Positions 1 through 8,775 of a stretch of DNA of 64,000 nt are shown here, piece after piece. The notes beneath the pieces were generated by a model that was not told where the DNA came from, ran no database searches, and saw only the letters and a program-made list of their open reading frames with translations. Numbering within the stretch: position 1 is the first letter of the stretch; each line of letters starts with the position of its first letter. A program made the position numbers and the translations under genes. Source of the stretch: Candidatus Macondimonas diazotrophica (GTDB taxonomy: Bacteria; Pseudomonadota; Gammaproteobacteria; UBA5335); assembly GCF_004684205.1 (NCBI RefSeq), contig NZ_SRIO01000002.1:1-64000 (forward strand), read 5' to 3'.

Positions 1-20
1 GCCCGCCGATCGGCGGGCTT
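1..20. terminator. Perfect palindromic hairpin at the window edge
   Basis: A perfect inverted repeat (arms GCCCGCCGA and TCGGCGGGC) lies 27 bases beyond the stop codon of the minus-strand barrel gene. It can fold on either strand. Only two T residues follow on the plus strand, and the minus-strand flank is outside the window, so a poly-U tract cannot be judged. The position suggests the terminator of the C39 peptidase/barrel operon, possibly shared with a convergent gene beyond the edge. Confidence 0.6.
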
Positions 21-46
21 CCGGTTGAGGCGATCAGGGCGGCGGT

Positions 47-1186
47 TCAGATCAATTGAGACAGCTTTTCCACCGTGAAGGGCAGGCTGACGCCTAGGAA
101 GACGTCGGGGGAGGCTTCGGTATTGCCAAAACCGACCGAGACGTTCAGGACGCGATCCGGACTCAGGCGGAACCCAGTCGTGAGGTTGAACACACCGATA
201 GTCTGATCAAGGCTGGAAGCCGAGAGCCCGTTGGCGAACTTCAGGTCGGTTTCCTGCGCATAGCCCAACTGATACTGGAACGTCATCGAGACATCATAGG
301 AAAGCGCGAACGCGACGCCGAGCCCCAATTGGGCCTGCAGCCCCGGATCGACTTCGGTGAGGATCAATGGTTGACCGTCAAGCGTTTGACGAACCTGGTC
401 CAATCCATCTTCCTTGAAGCCCTGAATGAGGCTGAAAGAGCCAAATGCGACTACAGGGTCGATGACCTTGGAGACATTCACCCCGAGACTGGCAGAGTAG
501 TAGCCGTCGCCGGTAGCCAGTTCTTCACCAAGTTCAGTTTCGAAAGGACTCGAGCCGGTTGGTGCAGTCACTTCGCCCAGCAGGGTCCAGCGGGCTTGGC
601 CAGGAAGTGCTGCAAATGGCTGCCAGCGCAGACGCATCGAGACATCACCGATGTCGAATTCGGTTACGTCATCGACGTTGTCATATTTGCCGACCACCGG
701 CAATGCGAAACCCAGGCTCAGGTTGTCGAGCACGCCGTAATCGACGCTCAGGCGGGGCGTGATGGTGTGCTGAGCATCCTGAACGACGTCGATCGGCCGG
801 AAATCGACCACTTGAAAAGTGGGCTGCTGATTGCGGCCATTGCGCGTCTGCTCGATGATCAGGGCATCCTGAGAGCGGGCATCGCCGAAATACGTGTAAT
901 CGATGTTCAGGAAGATGTCCCACCAGCCCTGCTTCACCAGTGAGTAATCCTGCTGGGTCTTATTCAGGATCTGCTCGAGATTCTCTTCCTTGCTGGGATC
1001 GGACTCTTTCTGCCGCAGTACTTCGCGGGCACGTTCCTGCTCTTCAGGCGAGGCTTCCCCGGCCGCCTGTGCCCACAGGACTGAAGGAGCGGCCGCAGCC
1101 AACAGGCCGAGAAGCGTCATCGAAGCCAGCAAAGTGCGCTGTTTGGGTCGGTTGCTGAGACGGGAGAAGGCCGGTGATGTGATCAT
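47..1186 (-). CDS. Outer-membrane beta-barrel protein with N-terminal coiled coil (FapF-like)
   Basis: The 379-residue product has a signal peptide (about residues 1-39, hydrophobic core LLASMTLLGLLAAAA, likely cut near VLWA/Q). A charged helical stretch follows at about 46-80 and is probably coiled coil. From about residue 88 to the end there are alternating amphipathic strands with many aromatic girdle residues and turn-like DG/GD segments, as in a 10-14-stranded barrel. This order matches FapF, the outer-membrane secretion channel of Pseudomonas functional amyloid, but it also fits the broad MetA-type 'transporter' barrels. The start ATG has GGAAG about 4 bases upstream. The gene lies 65 bases downstream of the C39 peptidase gene on the same strand, surely one operon. 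FapF/FapD is known as a channel/peptidase pair; the assignment here rests on architecture and neighbour, not on an alignment. Confidence 0.7.
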   Translation of the reverse strand: MITSPAFSRLSNRPKQRTLLASMTLLGLLAAAAPSVLWAQAAGEASPEEQERAREVLRQKESDPSKEENLEQILNKTQQDYSLVKQGWWDIFLNIDYTYFGDARSQDALIIEQTRNGRNQQPTFQVVDFRPIDVVQDAQHTITPRLSVDYGVLDNLSLGFALPVVGKYDNVDDVTEFDIGDVSMRLRWQPFAALPGQARWTLLGEVTAPTGSSPFETELGEELATGDGYYSASLGVNVSKVIDPVVAFGSFSLIQGFKEDGLDQVRQTLDGQPLILTEVDPGLQAQLGLGVAFALSYDVSMTFQYQLGYAQETDLKFANGLSASSLDQTIGVFNLTTGFRLSPDRVLNVSVGFGNTEASPDVFLGVSLPFTVEKLSQLI

Positions 1187-1251
1187 TGATGTCTTCCGTA
1201 GAGTGCTTGAATTTGGGAGGGGCCGAGAGATCTCACAGGCAAGGACTGCGC

Positions 1252-1980
1252 TCAGCGTATGCCGACAGACCGGAAATTGGTGGCTTGCAATGCAGACCAG
1301 AAACCGGGAATTTCGAGCAGAGCCGTGCGTCGGATGCGATCTTCACCGATGAAGCTGAGATCGTTGTCCGACAGCGCGAAGCCGAAATTCTTTTCTTCCC
1401 CGATCTTGGGATAGACAATGAAGATGACCTTCGGCTCCCAGAATTTCTGGAACTGCGAGGTGGTCATGGTGAAGTTGCCCAGCGCCGGATCCGCGATCAG
1501 GACATGACCTGCATGAATCGACTTGAGAACCACGAAATGATCGAATCCGGCGTACTTGATGGGCACGATGCCGGGATGTTTGAGTGTCTCAAGGTCCGAA
1601 AACTCGGCCTTGAACCCGGCGCTGCGATAGCCGATCTGCGCCGCATAGCGCTTCATATCCAGAAGCGAAAATCCGCGCCGTTCGATGATTTTTTGGGTTT
1701 CACCGAAGCGCAGCATGCCGTTCATGGCATCCGTTTCAGTAACTTGCAGGCCGATGTATTCCTGCAAGATCGTCGTCAGCGACGCCGAACCACAACTGAA
1801 GTCGTATTGTTGGCGCACCACACCCTGATCCTTGAGCGCGCTCCAGGACGTGACGCCGATATGCTCACGCGACGGACCGTTCGGTCCCAGGATCGGCACG
1901 TCGATCCGATCGGATGCGACAGCGTGAAAGGGCAGGGATAGAAAACCGAGGAGTGCTATGCCGGACAAGCGCGAAGGCAT
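1252..1980 (-). CDS. Exported C39-family cysteine peptidase (FapD-like)
   Basis: The 242-residue product has a signal peptide (residues 1-22, cut near AVA/S), so it should work in the periplasm, unlike the cytosolic C39 domains of bacteriocin ABC exporters. The C39 signature is complete: Gln57/58 for the oxyanion hole, Cys63 in DFSCGSAS, His148 in GFDHFVVL and Asp164 in ADPALG. C39 enzymes cleave after double-glycine leaders, and FapD of the Fap amyloid system is a periplasmic member. No ABC transporter domain is fused or adjacent. AAGGA lies six bases before the ATG. It is the first gene of a two-gene operon with the barrel protein. Its natural substrate is not beside it; the GQ-motif proteins at 57-58 kb are candidates by motif. 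Confidence 0.85.
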   Translation of the reverse strand: MPSRLSGIALLGFLSLPFHAVASDRIDVPILGPNGPSREHIGVTSWSALKDQGVVRQQYDFSCGSASLTTILQEYIGLQVTETDAMNGMLRFGETQKIIERRGFSLLDMKRYAAQIGYRSAGFKAEFSDLETLKHPGIVPIKYAGFDHFVVLKSIHAGHVLIADPALGNFTMTTSQFQKFWEPKVIFIVYPKIGEEKNFGFALSDNDLSFIGEDRIRRTALLEIPGFWSALQATNFRSVGIR

Positions 1981-2117
1981 AAGGGTTCCTTGCGTGGCAA
2001 ATGGATGCAGGCCTCGGCAGCGCCCGTATGCGAAGCGGGCTTGCTGACTCTAATCCTGCGAAGCGATGCCATTCTAGGTGAGCTTTTCACCAGACTCAAG
2101 CGAGCCAGGCGGGGGAA

Positions 2118-3137
2118 TCATTCCGGATGTATCGGGTGATCACGGTAGTAGTTTTCGATCAGCCTCACTTCCTCGCTGGCCCCCAGAATTACGGGGATGC
2201 GTTGATGAAGCGTCTTGGGGAGCAAATCCAGGATGGCCTGGCGGCCCGTACTGGCCACCCCGCCGGCCTGCTCCGCCAGCAGCGCCATTGGATTGGCCTC
2301 ATAAAGCTGACGCAATTTGCCAGGCTTGGTGGGATCGCGGAGGTCGCGCGGGTACAGGAATATCCCGCCACGACTCAACACGCGATGGCAATCGGCGACC
2401 ATGGCGCCCATCCAGCGCATGTTGAAGTTCTTGCCGCGGGGTCCGGTGGTTCCAGCATGGCATTCTTCAATGTAGCGTTGAATGGGAGGCTCCCAGAATC
2501 GCCAGTTTGAGGTATTGATGGCGTATTCGTGACCTTCGGTATCGATATGCAAGCTGTCCTGAACAAGGATGAACTCGCCAACGGCCCGATCCAGGGTGAA
2601 GCTGACGACCCCACGTCCCAGCGTCAGCACCAAAATGGTGGCCTGACCATAGAGGGCGTATCCGGCACAGCATTGATTGCGCCCTGGTTGGAGGAAGTCG
2701 CTTTCGCGAGGCTCGGTGACGCCACGCGGGCAGGGCAGAACAGAAAAAATGGTGCCGATCGACAGGTTGATGTCGATATTGGTGGAGCCATCGAGCGGAT
2801 CGAAAACCAGCAGGTAGTCGCCACGCCGCTCGCCGATCGGAAGCAGATAGATGGAGTCCATTTCCTCGGAGGCCATTGCCGCAACGCGCCCCGACGTTTC
2901 ATGACAGCGCAGGATGATGTCATTGGCTTCGACGTCCAGTTTTTTCTGGACTTCGCCTTGAATGTTGATGGCATCGGTGTTGCCAAGTACCCCGCCGAGC
3001 GCACCTAGGCTGACATGATGAGCAATCTGCTTGATTGCTCGTGCCATGTCGTCGATCACCCCGGCCAGATCGGCGCTCAGGTCGTGGAGACGTTGTTCCT
3101 GTTGCAGAAACGCAGATAGGGTGATGCCGTGACGCAT
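2118..3137 (-). CDS. fbp: Fructose-1,6-bisphosphatase, class I
   Basis: This enzyme hydrolyses fructose-1,6-bisphosphate to fructose-6-phosphate in gluconeogenesis, and in the Calvin cycle if one is present. The 339-residue protein carries the class I metal site: S-E-E at about 90-92 and DPLDGST at 113-119, followed by the NIDINLSIGTIF strand. The start at 3137 (MRHGITLSAFLQQEQ) is preferred because it aligns with the family N-terminus; a longer in-frame ATG at 3191 would add 18 residues of no family likeness. It sits between mgtE and the C39 peptidase with gaps of about 90 and 137 bases, so it may be transcribed alone or read through from mgtE. No allosteric features can be judged from the sequence alone. 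Confidence 0.95.
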   Translation of the reverse strand: MRHGITLSAFLQQEQRLHDLSADLAGVIDDMARAIKQIAHHVSLGALGGVLGNTDAINIQGEVQKKLDVEANDIILRCHETSGRVAAMASEEMDSIYLLPIGERRGDYLLVFDPLDGSTNIDINLSIGTIFSVLPCPRGVTEPRESDFLQPGRNQCCAGYALYGQATILVLTLGRGVVSFTLDRAVGEFILVQDSLHIDTEGHEYAINTSNWRFWEPPIQRYIEECHAGTTGPRGKNFNMRWMGAMVADCHRVLSRGGIFLYPRDLRDPTKPGKLRQLYEANPMALLAEQAGGVASTGRQAILDLLPKTLHQRIPVILGASEEVRLIENYYRDHPIHPE

Positions 3138-3227
3138 GCGTGTGTCATCCCGAATGCTGTACTGAATGTTGAAGGTGGCGGATTCTAACAAGGAACCCCT
3201 CGGTGCACACCTGATGAAAGTCCGTCT

Positions 3228-4586
3228 TTATCGGAGCAGCAAACTGCCCAATCCAAGAAACGCAAAAAAACCGGCAACATCGGTCACGGTCGTGAGCACC
3301 ACATGGCCAGCCAGCGCAGGGTCGATCGAAAGGCGCCGCATCATCAGTGGCACGCCGATCCCGCTGGCGGCTGCAAGCAAGAGGTTGACCACCATTGCAA
3401 GCCCCATCACCAGAGCGAGATCGCTGCGACCAAACCAGACAAAGGCGAGCAAGGCAGTGACAAGCGCCCATGCCAAGCCATTGAGCAGGCCGAGTATTAT
3501 TTCCTTGTTGATAAAGCGCTGCGCATTGCTGGCGGTGAGCCGCCCCTGAGCGAGCCCGCGGATGATAAGCGTCTGAGTCTGACTGCCCGCAATGCCGCCC
3601 ATGCTGGCGACAATCGGCATCAGTACGGCAAGCGCGACGACCTGCTGTAGCGTGGCTTCGAACAAACCCACGACCGCTGAAGCAATGAATGCGGTGACCA
3701 GGTTGATCCCCAGCCAGAGGGTCCTGCGTCGAAAGCTCTGCAGGGCCGGCGCGAACATGTCTTCCTCTTCGTTGAGGCCGACTTGACTCATCATCGAATG
3801 TTCGCTTTCGTCTCGGATCACATCGACGACATCGTCAATGGTGATGCGTCCGATCACTAGACCGTCCACACTGACGACTGGCGCGGACAACAGGTCCCGA
3901 TCGGCGAATCGTTGAGCGACCTTGCGGGCCGGCAGATCCACTGGAATCGGTTCGACTTCCGTATCCATGACCTCGGCCACGGTTTTGTCTGGATCGCTGA
4001 TCAACAGGGTCTGCAGCGGCAGCGTGCCGACGTAGTGGCCGTAGCGGTCGACGATGACCAGCTGCTCGGTCTGGTCTGGGAGTTCCGCCTTGAGGCGAAG
4101 ATAGCGAATGACCACATCAAGCGTCACGTTCGGTCTGACGGTCGTGACCTCGGGGTTCATCAATCCCCCGGCGCTTTCCGCCGGATAGGACAGAACCGTT
4201 TCCAGGCGCCAACGTTCCTGTTGGTCCATTGCCTGCAAGAGCTGGCGGGTGACTGCACGCGGCAGATCATCGATCAGATCGGCGAGATCATCGAGGTCCA
4301 GATGTTCGGTGGCTGCGACCAGCTCGGCCGGATCCATGTGACGGATCAGTGCATTACGGACATCGTCATTGACGTGCAAGAGAACTTCGCCGTTTTCTTC
4401 GGCGGGGACCAGGGTCCAGATGAATTCGCGTTCGGGAGATGGCGTGGATTCCAGCAACGCGGCGATTTCTGCCGGGTGCAGCGTTTGCAGCAAACGTTGC
4501 GCATGCTGATAGGCGCCGCGGTTCAGCGCCTCTCGAAGTGCGGCGGCTTGGTCGGGTTTTTTGTCGGGACGATCAGTGTCGGACAT
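3228..4586 (-). CDS. mgtE: Magnesium transporter MgtE
   Basis: A 452-residue inner-membrane Mg2+ channel. The order of domains is an acidic helical MgtE N domain (about 20-125, with LLESTP and DDLADLIDDLPRA), two CBS domains (about 130-255, with LPLQTLLISDPDKTVAEVM and ADRDLLSAPVVSVDG) and five membrane helices from about 280 to the end, including the pore region PIVASMGGIAGSQTQTL. In the known family the cytosolic domains sense Mg2+ and close the pore. The start at 4586 has GGAG seven bases upstream and is better than the ATG at 4607. In several Proteobacteria mgtE ends a rpoN-hpf-PTS-rapZ-PTS-mgtE block; here it keeps that place although the PTS genes are absent. Confidence 0.95.
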   Translation of the reverse strand: MSDTDRPDKKPDQAAALREALNRGAYQHAQRLLQTLHPAEIAALLESTPSPEREFIWTLVPAEENGEVLLHVNDDVRNALIRHMDPAELVAATEHLDLDDLADLIDDLPRAVTRQLLQAMDQQERWRLETVLSYPAESAGGLMNPEVTTVRPNVTLDVVIRYLRLKAELPDQTEQLVIVDRYGHYVGTLPLQTLLISDPDKTVAEVMDTEVEPIPVDLPARKVAQRFADRDLLSAPVVSVDGLVIGRITIDDVVDVIRDESEHSMMSQVGLNEEEDMFAPALQSFRRRTLWLGINLVTAFIASAVVGLFEATLQQVVALAVLMPIVASMGGIAGSQTQTLIIRGLAQGRLTASNAQRFINKEIILGLLNGLAWALVTALLAFVWFGRSDLALVMGLAMVVNLLLAAASGIGVPLMMRRLSIDPALAGHVVLTTVTDVAGFFAFLGLGSLLLR

Positions 4587-4709
4587 CGCCCGGCTCCAAT
4601 TGGCCACGGCCTGACCCGGCCGTCCAGATGGTAATAGTCAATATCCGGCATTTTAAGGGAAACGGACAGATTCAGTCCAGCGAATGAAAACGTATGGGCA
4701 CGTATATTG

Positions 4710-5564
4710 CTATCGGAGACCGGTGTGCCGTACCAAAACTTTGGGGTAACTGGCGCTGAAATGGCGCTTCAGGCGCTCGGCCATATATACCGAGCGATGC
4801 TGGCCTCCGGTGCAGCCGATGGCCACGGTCAAGTAACTGCGGTTTTCGGTTTCGAAACGCGGCAGCCAATGTTCCAGATAGGACCGGATATCGTCGAAAA
4901 GAGCCTGAGTCAGCGGCTCCGCTTCGAGATAGGTCGCCACCTCGGTATCCAGACCAGTCAACGGACGCAGACCCGGTTGCCAGTGAGGATTAGGCAGACA
5001 GCGGATATCGAATACGAAATCCGCATCGGACGGAACCCCCTGTTTGTAGGCGAACGACTGGATCATGAGTGAAAAGAAGCCATCCCGACCGTGCACGCGT
5101 TGACGGATGCTGTCGCGCAACTGGTGCATCGTGGTCAGGCTGGTATCCAGCACCAGATCGGCTTGCTCGGCGATTGGGCTGAGCAGCTTGCGCTCCGCTT
5201 CGATGGCCTCGACCAGCGCCCGTTGCGTGCTGCTCAACGGGTGACGCCGCCGGGTTTCGCTGTAACGTTTGAGCAGCGTATCCGGTTCGGCTTGAAGGAA
5301 TATGGTCTCGACATCCACACCCCGCCGACGTAACCGAGCCAGGCATTCGCCGAAGCTGTCCAGTTCCGGCGCACGAGAACGCGCATCGATGCCGACCGCG
5401 ACGCCCTGGGAGGAGAAATCCCCATGCCGGGAGAAATCCTCAACGAGTGCCTCGAGCAAGGACAGCGGCAGATTGTCCACGCAGTAAAGACCAAGATCTT
5501 CCAGCATGTGCAAGGCCACGCTCTTTCCTGCGCCAGACAAACCACTCAGGATCAAAAGCTTCAT
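4710..5564 (-). CDS. rapZ: RNase adapter protein RapZ (nucleotide-binding)
   Basis: The 284-residue protein has exactly the length of E. coli RapZ, the adapter that presents the GlmZ small RNA to RNase E and so tunes GlmS and amino-sugar synthesis. The N-terminal P-loop GLSGAGKS is at 8-15. The C-terminal RNA/metabolite-binding domain has the signature GCTGGQHRS at about 250-258 followed by a basic stretch. The start at 5564 (MKLLILSGLSG) matches the family; the ATG at 5624 would add a non-conserved leader. It lies 84 bases after hpf. In most relatives ptsN (and often hprK) stands between hpf and rapZ and a PTS HPr gene follows; neither is here. Confidence 0.95.
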   Translation of the reverse strand: MKLLILSGLSGAGKSVALHMLEDLGLYCVDNLPLSLLEALVEDFSRHGDFSSQGVAVGIDARSRAPELDSFGECLARLRRRGVDVETIFLQAEPDTLLKRYSETRRRHPLSSTQRALVEAIEAERKLLSPIAEQADLVLDTSLTTMHQLRDSIRQRVHGRDGFFSLMIQSFAYKQGVPSDADFVFDIRCLPNPHWQPGLRPLTGLDTEVATYLEAEPLTQALFDDIRSYLEHWLPRFETENRSYLTVAIGCTGGQHRSVYMAERLKRHFSASYPKVLVRHTGLR

Positions 5565-5648
5565 CAGAGGGGTTACCTTGCGAAGTGGCGATCTCGGGAA
5601 GGAAGCGGTCAAGCCTGGCAGCATGCAGGCTTGACCGGGCTAGGCGCT

Positions 5649-5975
5649 CTATTGGTTATGAATCTCGGATTTTCGGGCTTCCCGGGGATGGTGATCGTTA
5701 TTCTTGTCCTTGTAACGCAGCGCCTGGCGGTCGAGTTTGTCGGCCAAGGCGTCAATCGCCGCATACATGTCTTCGCTGGTGGCATCGGCGAATAGCGTGC
5801 TGCCGTTCACCGGGATCTTGGCTTCGGCATGATGGCGTTCCTTTTCGACCCGCAACACCATATGAGCGTCCAGCGGTTGATCGAGGTGCCGCTGGATGCG
5901 TTCGAGCTTCTCGGCGGCGTATTGACGGATGGCGGTCGTGATTTCGATATTCTGGCCGGTAACATCAATTTTCAT
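5649..5975 (-). CDS. hpf: Ribosome hibernation-promoting factor, short form
   Basis: A 108-residue protein of the HPF/YfiA family (sigma-54 modulation protein), beginning MKIDVTGQNIEITTAIRQYA with the beta-alpha-beta fold and the conserved basic helix region HLDQPLDAHMVLRVEKERHHAE. It binds the small ribosomal subunit in stationary phase and promotes inactive 100S dimers. There is no C-terminal dimerisation domain, so this is the short gammaproteobacterial form. AAGGGGA precedes the ATG at good spacing. It lies 27 bases downstream of rpoN in the same transcript. Confidence 0.93.
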   Translation of the reverse strand: MKIDVTGQNIEITTAIRQYAAEKLERIQRHLDQPLDAHMVLRVEKERHHAEAKIPVNGSTLFADATSEDMYAAIDALADKLDRQALRYKDKNNDHHPREARKSEIHNQ

Positions 5976-6002
5976 CTGGCATCCCCTTGGTAATCAGCCC
6001 CT

Positions 6003-7454
6003 TCAAACCAGTCGCTTGCGTTCGTTCGAAGGTGGAATGGACATGGATTCGCGATACTTGGCAACCGTGCGTCGGGCGACATTGATTCCATTTCCCAGCA
6101 ACATCTCTGTGAGTTTACTGTCGCTCAGCGGTTTGCGCGGGTTTTCTGCCGCGATGAGCTTGCGGATCATGGCCTGAATCGCAGTAGCGGAACATTCGCC
6201 ACCGTCGACGGTGGTCACGTGGCTGGAAAAGAAGTACTTGAACTCGAAGATGCCGCGTGGGGTATGCATGTATTTTTGATTGGTCACGCGGGAAATGGTG
6301 CTTTCGTGCATGCCGACCGCTTCGGCGATTTCGCGCAACACCATGGGTTGCATGGCTTCTTCACCGTGATCGAAAAAGGCTTGTTGGCGTTCAACGATGC
6401 TGGAGGCCACTTTGAACAGCGTTTCGTTGCGACTCTGGAGACTCTTCAGAAACCATCGCGCCTCTTGGAGGTGCTGACGCATCGTTTCGTTGTCGCGACT
6501 GCTGTCCGCACGCTTGATGAGGGAGGCATACAGCCGATTGATGCGTAGCTTGGGGGTGGTTTCCGTATTGAGATCGACTCGCCAACCCGTACCGGAACGG
6601 CGGACAATCACATCGGGTATCACGTATCCCGCCGTTTTCTGAGAGATCTGTGCCCCTGGACGTGGGTTGAGGCGCTGGATCAATTCGATCGCCGCTCGCA
6701 ATCCGTCCTCCGTCGTTTTGAGTCGGCGCTGAAGCGTGGCGAAATCTCGGTTGGCCAACAGATCCAGGTGATGTTCGACCAGCTCGCACGCAAGTGGGAG
6801 CACGTCGCTGGGCTGAATCGCCTTGAGCTGCAACAGCAGCGCTTCGCGCAGGTCACGGGCGCCGACACCCAAGGGATCGAAACCTTGAATCCGTTGCAGA
6901 ACCGCAAGAATTTCAGCCGGCTCGGTGGCCAAGTCCGGACCCACCTCGCCAACCAGTGCATCGAGCGACTCGGTGAGATAGCCGTCATCGTTGATGGCGT
7001 CGATGATGGCAAGCGCTATGGCCTCATCAGTTTCGGAAAAGTGGCCCAGACGCATCTGCCAGATCAGATGATCTCGCAGCTCGCCGCCGTCCTGACTGGG
7101 TGTTTGATTGAAGTCCCAGGCTTCCCCGCTGCCGGCAACCGTGTCCTCGCCCTGCGACCATGGGTCTTCCCACGCCAGGTCTAAGTCGTCACCGCGCGCA
7201 TCGGTTGGGGCTTCGGCTGACGCATCAAGGCCGGTCATCGAATCCCCTGCAGTCTCCTGGTAGTCGCTGGCTGCGTCCTCGGCCGTGTCGCTTCCCTCGG
7301 CTGACCCATTCTCGATCATCAGATTGTTATCGAGGATGGTCTGGATTTCCTGTTGCAATTCGATCGACGACAGTTGGAGCAGGCGGATTGCCTGCTGCAG
7401 TTGAGGGGTCATGGCCAGACGCTGGCCCATTTTGAGGTGCAGTGTCTGTTTCAT
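6003..7454 (-). CDS. rpoN: RNA polymerase sigma-54 factor RpoN
   Basis: A 483-residue sigma-54. Region I begins with KMGQRLAMTPQLQQAIRLLQ, an acidic region II runs from about 45 to 115, the core-binding domain is central, and the C-terminus has the helix-turn-helix and the RpoN box ARRTVAKYRESMSIPPS at about 458-474. It directs RNA polymerase to -24/-12 promoters and needs AAA+ activators, none of which is in this window. A strong -24/-12 site is in the window at 56950-56966. It lies between lptB and hpf, the usual gammaproteobacterial place. The acidic region (many D, E, S, T residues) is rather long. Confidence 0.97.
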   Translation of the reverse strand: MKQTLHLKMGQRLAMTPQLQQAIRLLQLSSIELQQEIQTILDNNLMIENGSAEGSDTAEDAASDYQETAGDSMTGLDASAEAPTDARGDDLDLAWEDPWSQGEDTVAGSGEAWDFNQTPSQDGGELRDHLIWQMRLGHFSETDEAIALAIIDAINDDGYLTESLDALVGEVGPDLATEPAEILAVLQRIQGFDPLGVGARDLREALLLQLKAIQPSDVLPLACELVEHHLDLLANRDFATLQRRLKTTEDGLRAAIELIQRLNPRPGAQISQKTAGYVIPDVIVRRSGTGWRVDLNTETTPKLRINRLYASLIKRADSSRDNETMRQHLQEARWFLKSLQSRNETLFKVASSIVERQQAFFDHGEEAMQPMVLREIAEAVGMHESTISRVTNQKYMHTPRGIFEFKYFFSSHVTTVDGGECSATAIQAMIRKLIAAENPRKPLSDSKLTEMLLGNGINVARRTVAKYRESMSIPPSNERKRLV

Positions 7455-7528
7455 AGGAACGACGAATGGTTGGCAGCGATCATTGTTCGGATTCTACTCC
7501 CTCGAAGGGGCTGTGGGGCGCAAGGCTG

Positions 7529-8257
7529 TCAAAGTTGGAATGCTTGGCCCAGGTAGACTTCCCTTACGGTCTTATCGGCCAGGATCTGATCAGGCTCACC
7601 TTGGGCAATGATGGAGCCTTCGCTCAGGATATAGGCGCGCTCGCAAATATGAAGTGTTTCGCGGACATTGTGATCGGTGATGAGGACCCCGATCTCGCGA
7701 TCGCGCAGGTGGGTCACGATCCGCTGAATGTCCACGACAGAAATGGGGTCGACGCCCGCAAAAGGCTCATCGAGCAGGATGAAGCTGGGTTCGGCGGCCA
7801 GGGCGCGGGCGATCTCCAGTCGTCGCCTTTCGCCACCCGAGAGGCTCATGCCCTGGGAGTCACGCAGATGCGCAATGTGAAACTCCTCCAGCAGGGACTG
7901 GCAGCGTCGCTTGCGATCCGTCGCCGATAGCGTGGGCCGGAGTTCAAGAATCGCCAGAATGTTCTCTGCCACCGTCAACCGGCGGAAGACCGAGGCTTCC
8001 TGGGGCAGATAACCGATTCCACGGCGCGCGCGCAAATGGATCGGAAGATCGGAGATTTCCTCGCCACTCAGCATGATACGCCCGCGATCCGGTCGGACCA
8101 GGCCCGCCATCATGTAGAACATGGTCGTTTTCCCGGCCCCATTGGGGCCCAGCAGGCCAACCACTTCACCTGCCTGGACACGGAGCGAGACCTCATTGAC
8201 CACCGAGCGGTTGCGGTAGCGCTTGGTGAGGGTGTCCGCTTCCAGCACGCAGCTCAT
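7529..8257 (-). CDS. lptB: LPS export ABC transporter ATP-binding protein LptB
   Basis: A 242-residue ATPase that powers LptFG to lift lipopolysaccharide out of the inner membrane and push it along the Lpt bridge. Walker A GPNGAGKT is at 37-44. The signature LSGGERRR, Walker [14 protein letters not shown] and the H-loop in [10 protein letters not shown] follow. It overlaps lptA by the ATGA arrangement, which suggests translational coupling. LptF and LptG are not in the window. Confidence 0.97.
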   Translation of the reverse strand: MSCVLEADTLTKRYRNRSVVNEVSLRVQAGEVVGLLGPNGAGKTTMFYMMAGLVRPDRGRIMLSGEEISDLPIHLRARRGIGYLPQEASVFRRLTVAENILAILELRPTLSATDRKRRCQSLLEEFHIAHLRDSQGMSLSGGERRRLEIARALAAEPSFILLDEPFAGVDPISVVDIQRIVTHLRDREIGVLITDHNVRETLHICERAYILSEGSIIAQGEPDQILADKTVREVYLGQAFQL

Positions 8258-8775
8258 GGCGTTGCATCATCCTGGCTGGTGCGCGGCTGGATCGTGATGC
8301 GAACGCGATCGGTGCCGCCGGCTTCGCCCGTGGCGAGGATGCGCTGGTTGACGCGGTCGTAGATCAATCGCTCGCCCGAGACTTCATCCCGATTTTGGCG
8401 GATCCACGCCGATCCGTTGAGTTCCAGTTGGCCGGATTCGGCGTCGTAGCGCATGCGCTCCGCCCTGGCATCGATCGCGGGCGTCTTGGCTTCGGCGGGC
8501 TGACTGAAGCGCGCAGGTGTTCCAGCGACGTCCACCCGGCGCGGCACGCCGTCCGGGTCGTGCAGTACGGTGACACGCTCGCCGGTGAACACCGTCGTGC
8601 CCTGCGTGATACGCACATTGCCGGTGTAGGTACTTTGGAGCTGGTTTTGATCGAGTTCGGCGCGATCCGCCTCGATGAGAATGGGCGCCGCGGCGGGCGC
8701 AGCGTTCGCCAGGGTTGCATTCCACAGCAGCACGGCAGCAAACAGCGGACGAACCCGATTGGCATCAAGGAACAT
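8254..8775 (-). CDS. lptA: Periplasmic LPS-bridge protein LptA
   Basis: A 173-residue protein with a signal peptide (about 1-25, cut near ANA/A). One OstA/LptA beta-jelly-roll domain follows ([35 protein letters not shown]). It forms the periplasmic bridge that carries LPS from LptC to LptDE. It overlaps lptC by 11 bases upstream and lptB by 4 downstream. The length is slightly below E. coli LptA (185). Confidence 0.93.
   Translation of the reverse strand: MFLDANRVRPLFAAVLLWNATLANAAPAAAPILIEADRAELDQNQLQSTYTGNVRITQGTTVFTGERVTVLHDPDGVPRRVDVAGTPARFSQPAEAKTPAIDARAERMRYDAESGQLELNGSAWIRQNRDEVSGERLIYDRVNQRILATGEAGGTDRVRITIQPRTSQDDATP

Noticed and set aside
329-943. Long open frame on the plus strand opposite the barrel gene
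   Set aside because: It is the mirror of a clear signal-peptide-bearing barrel protein and has no ribosome site or family likeness.
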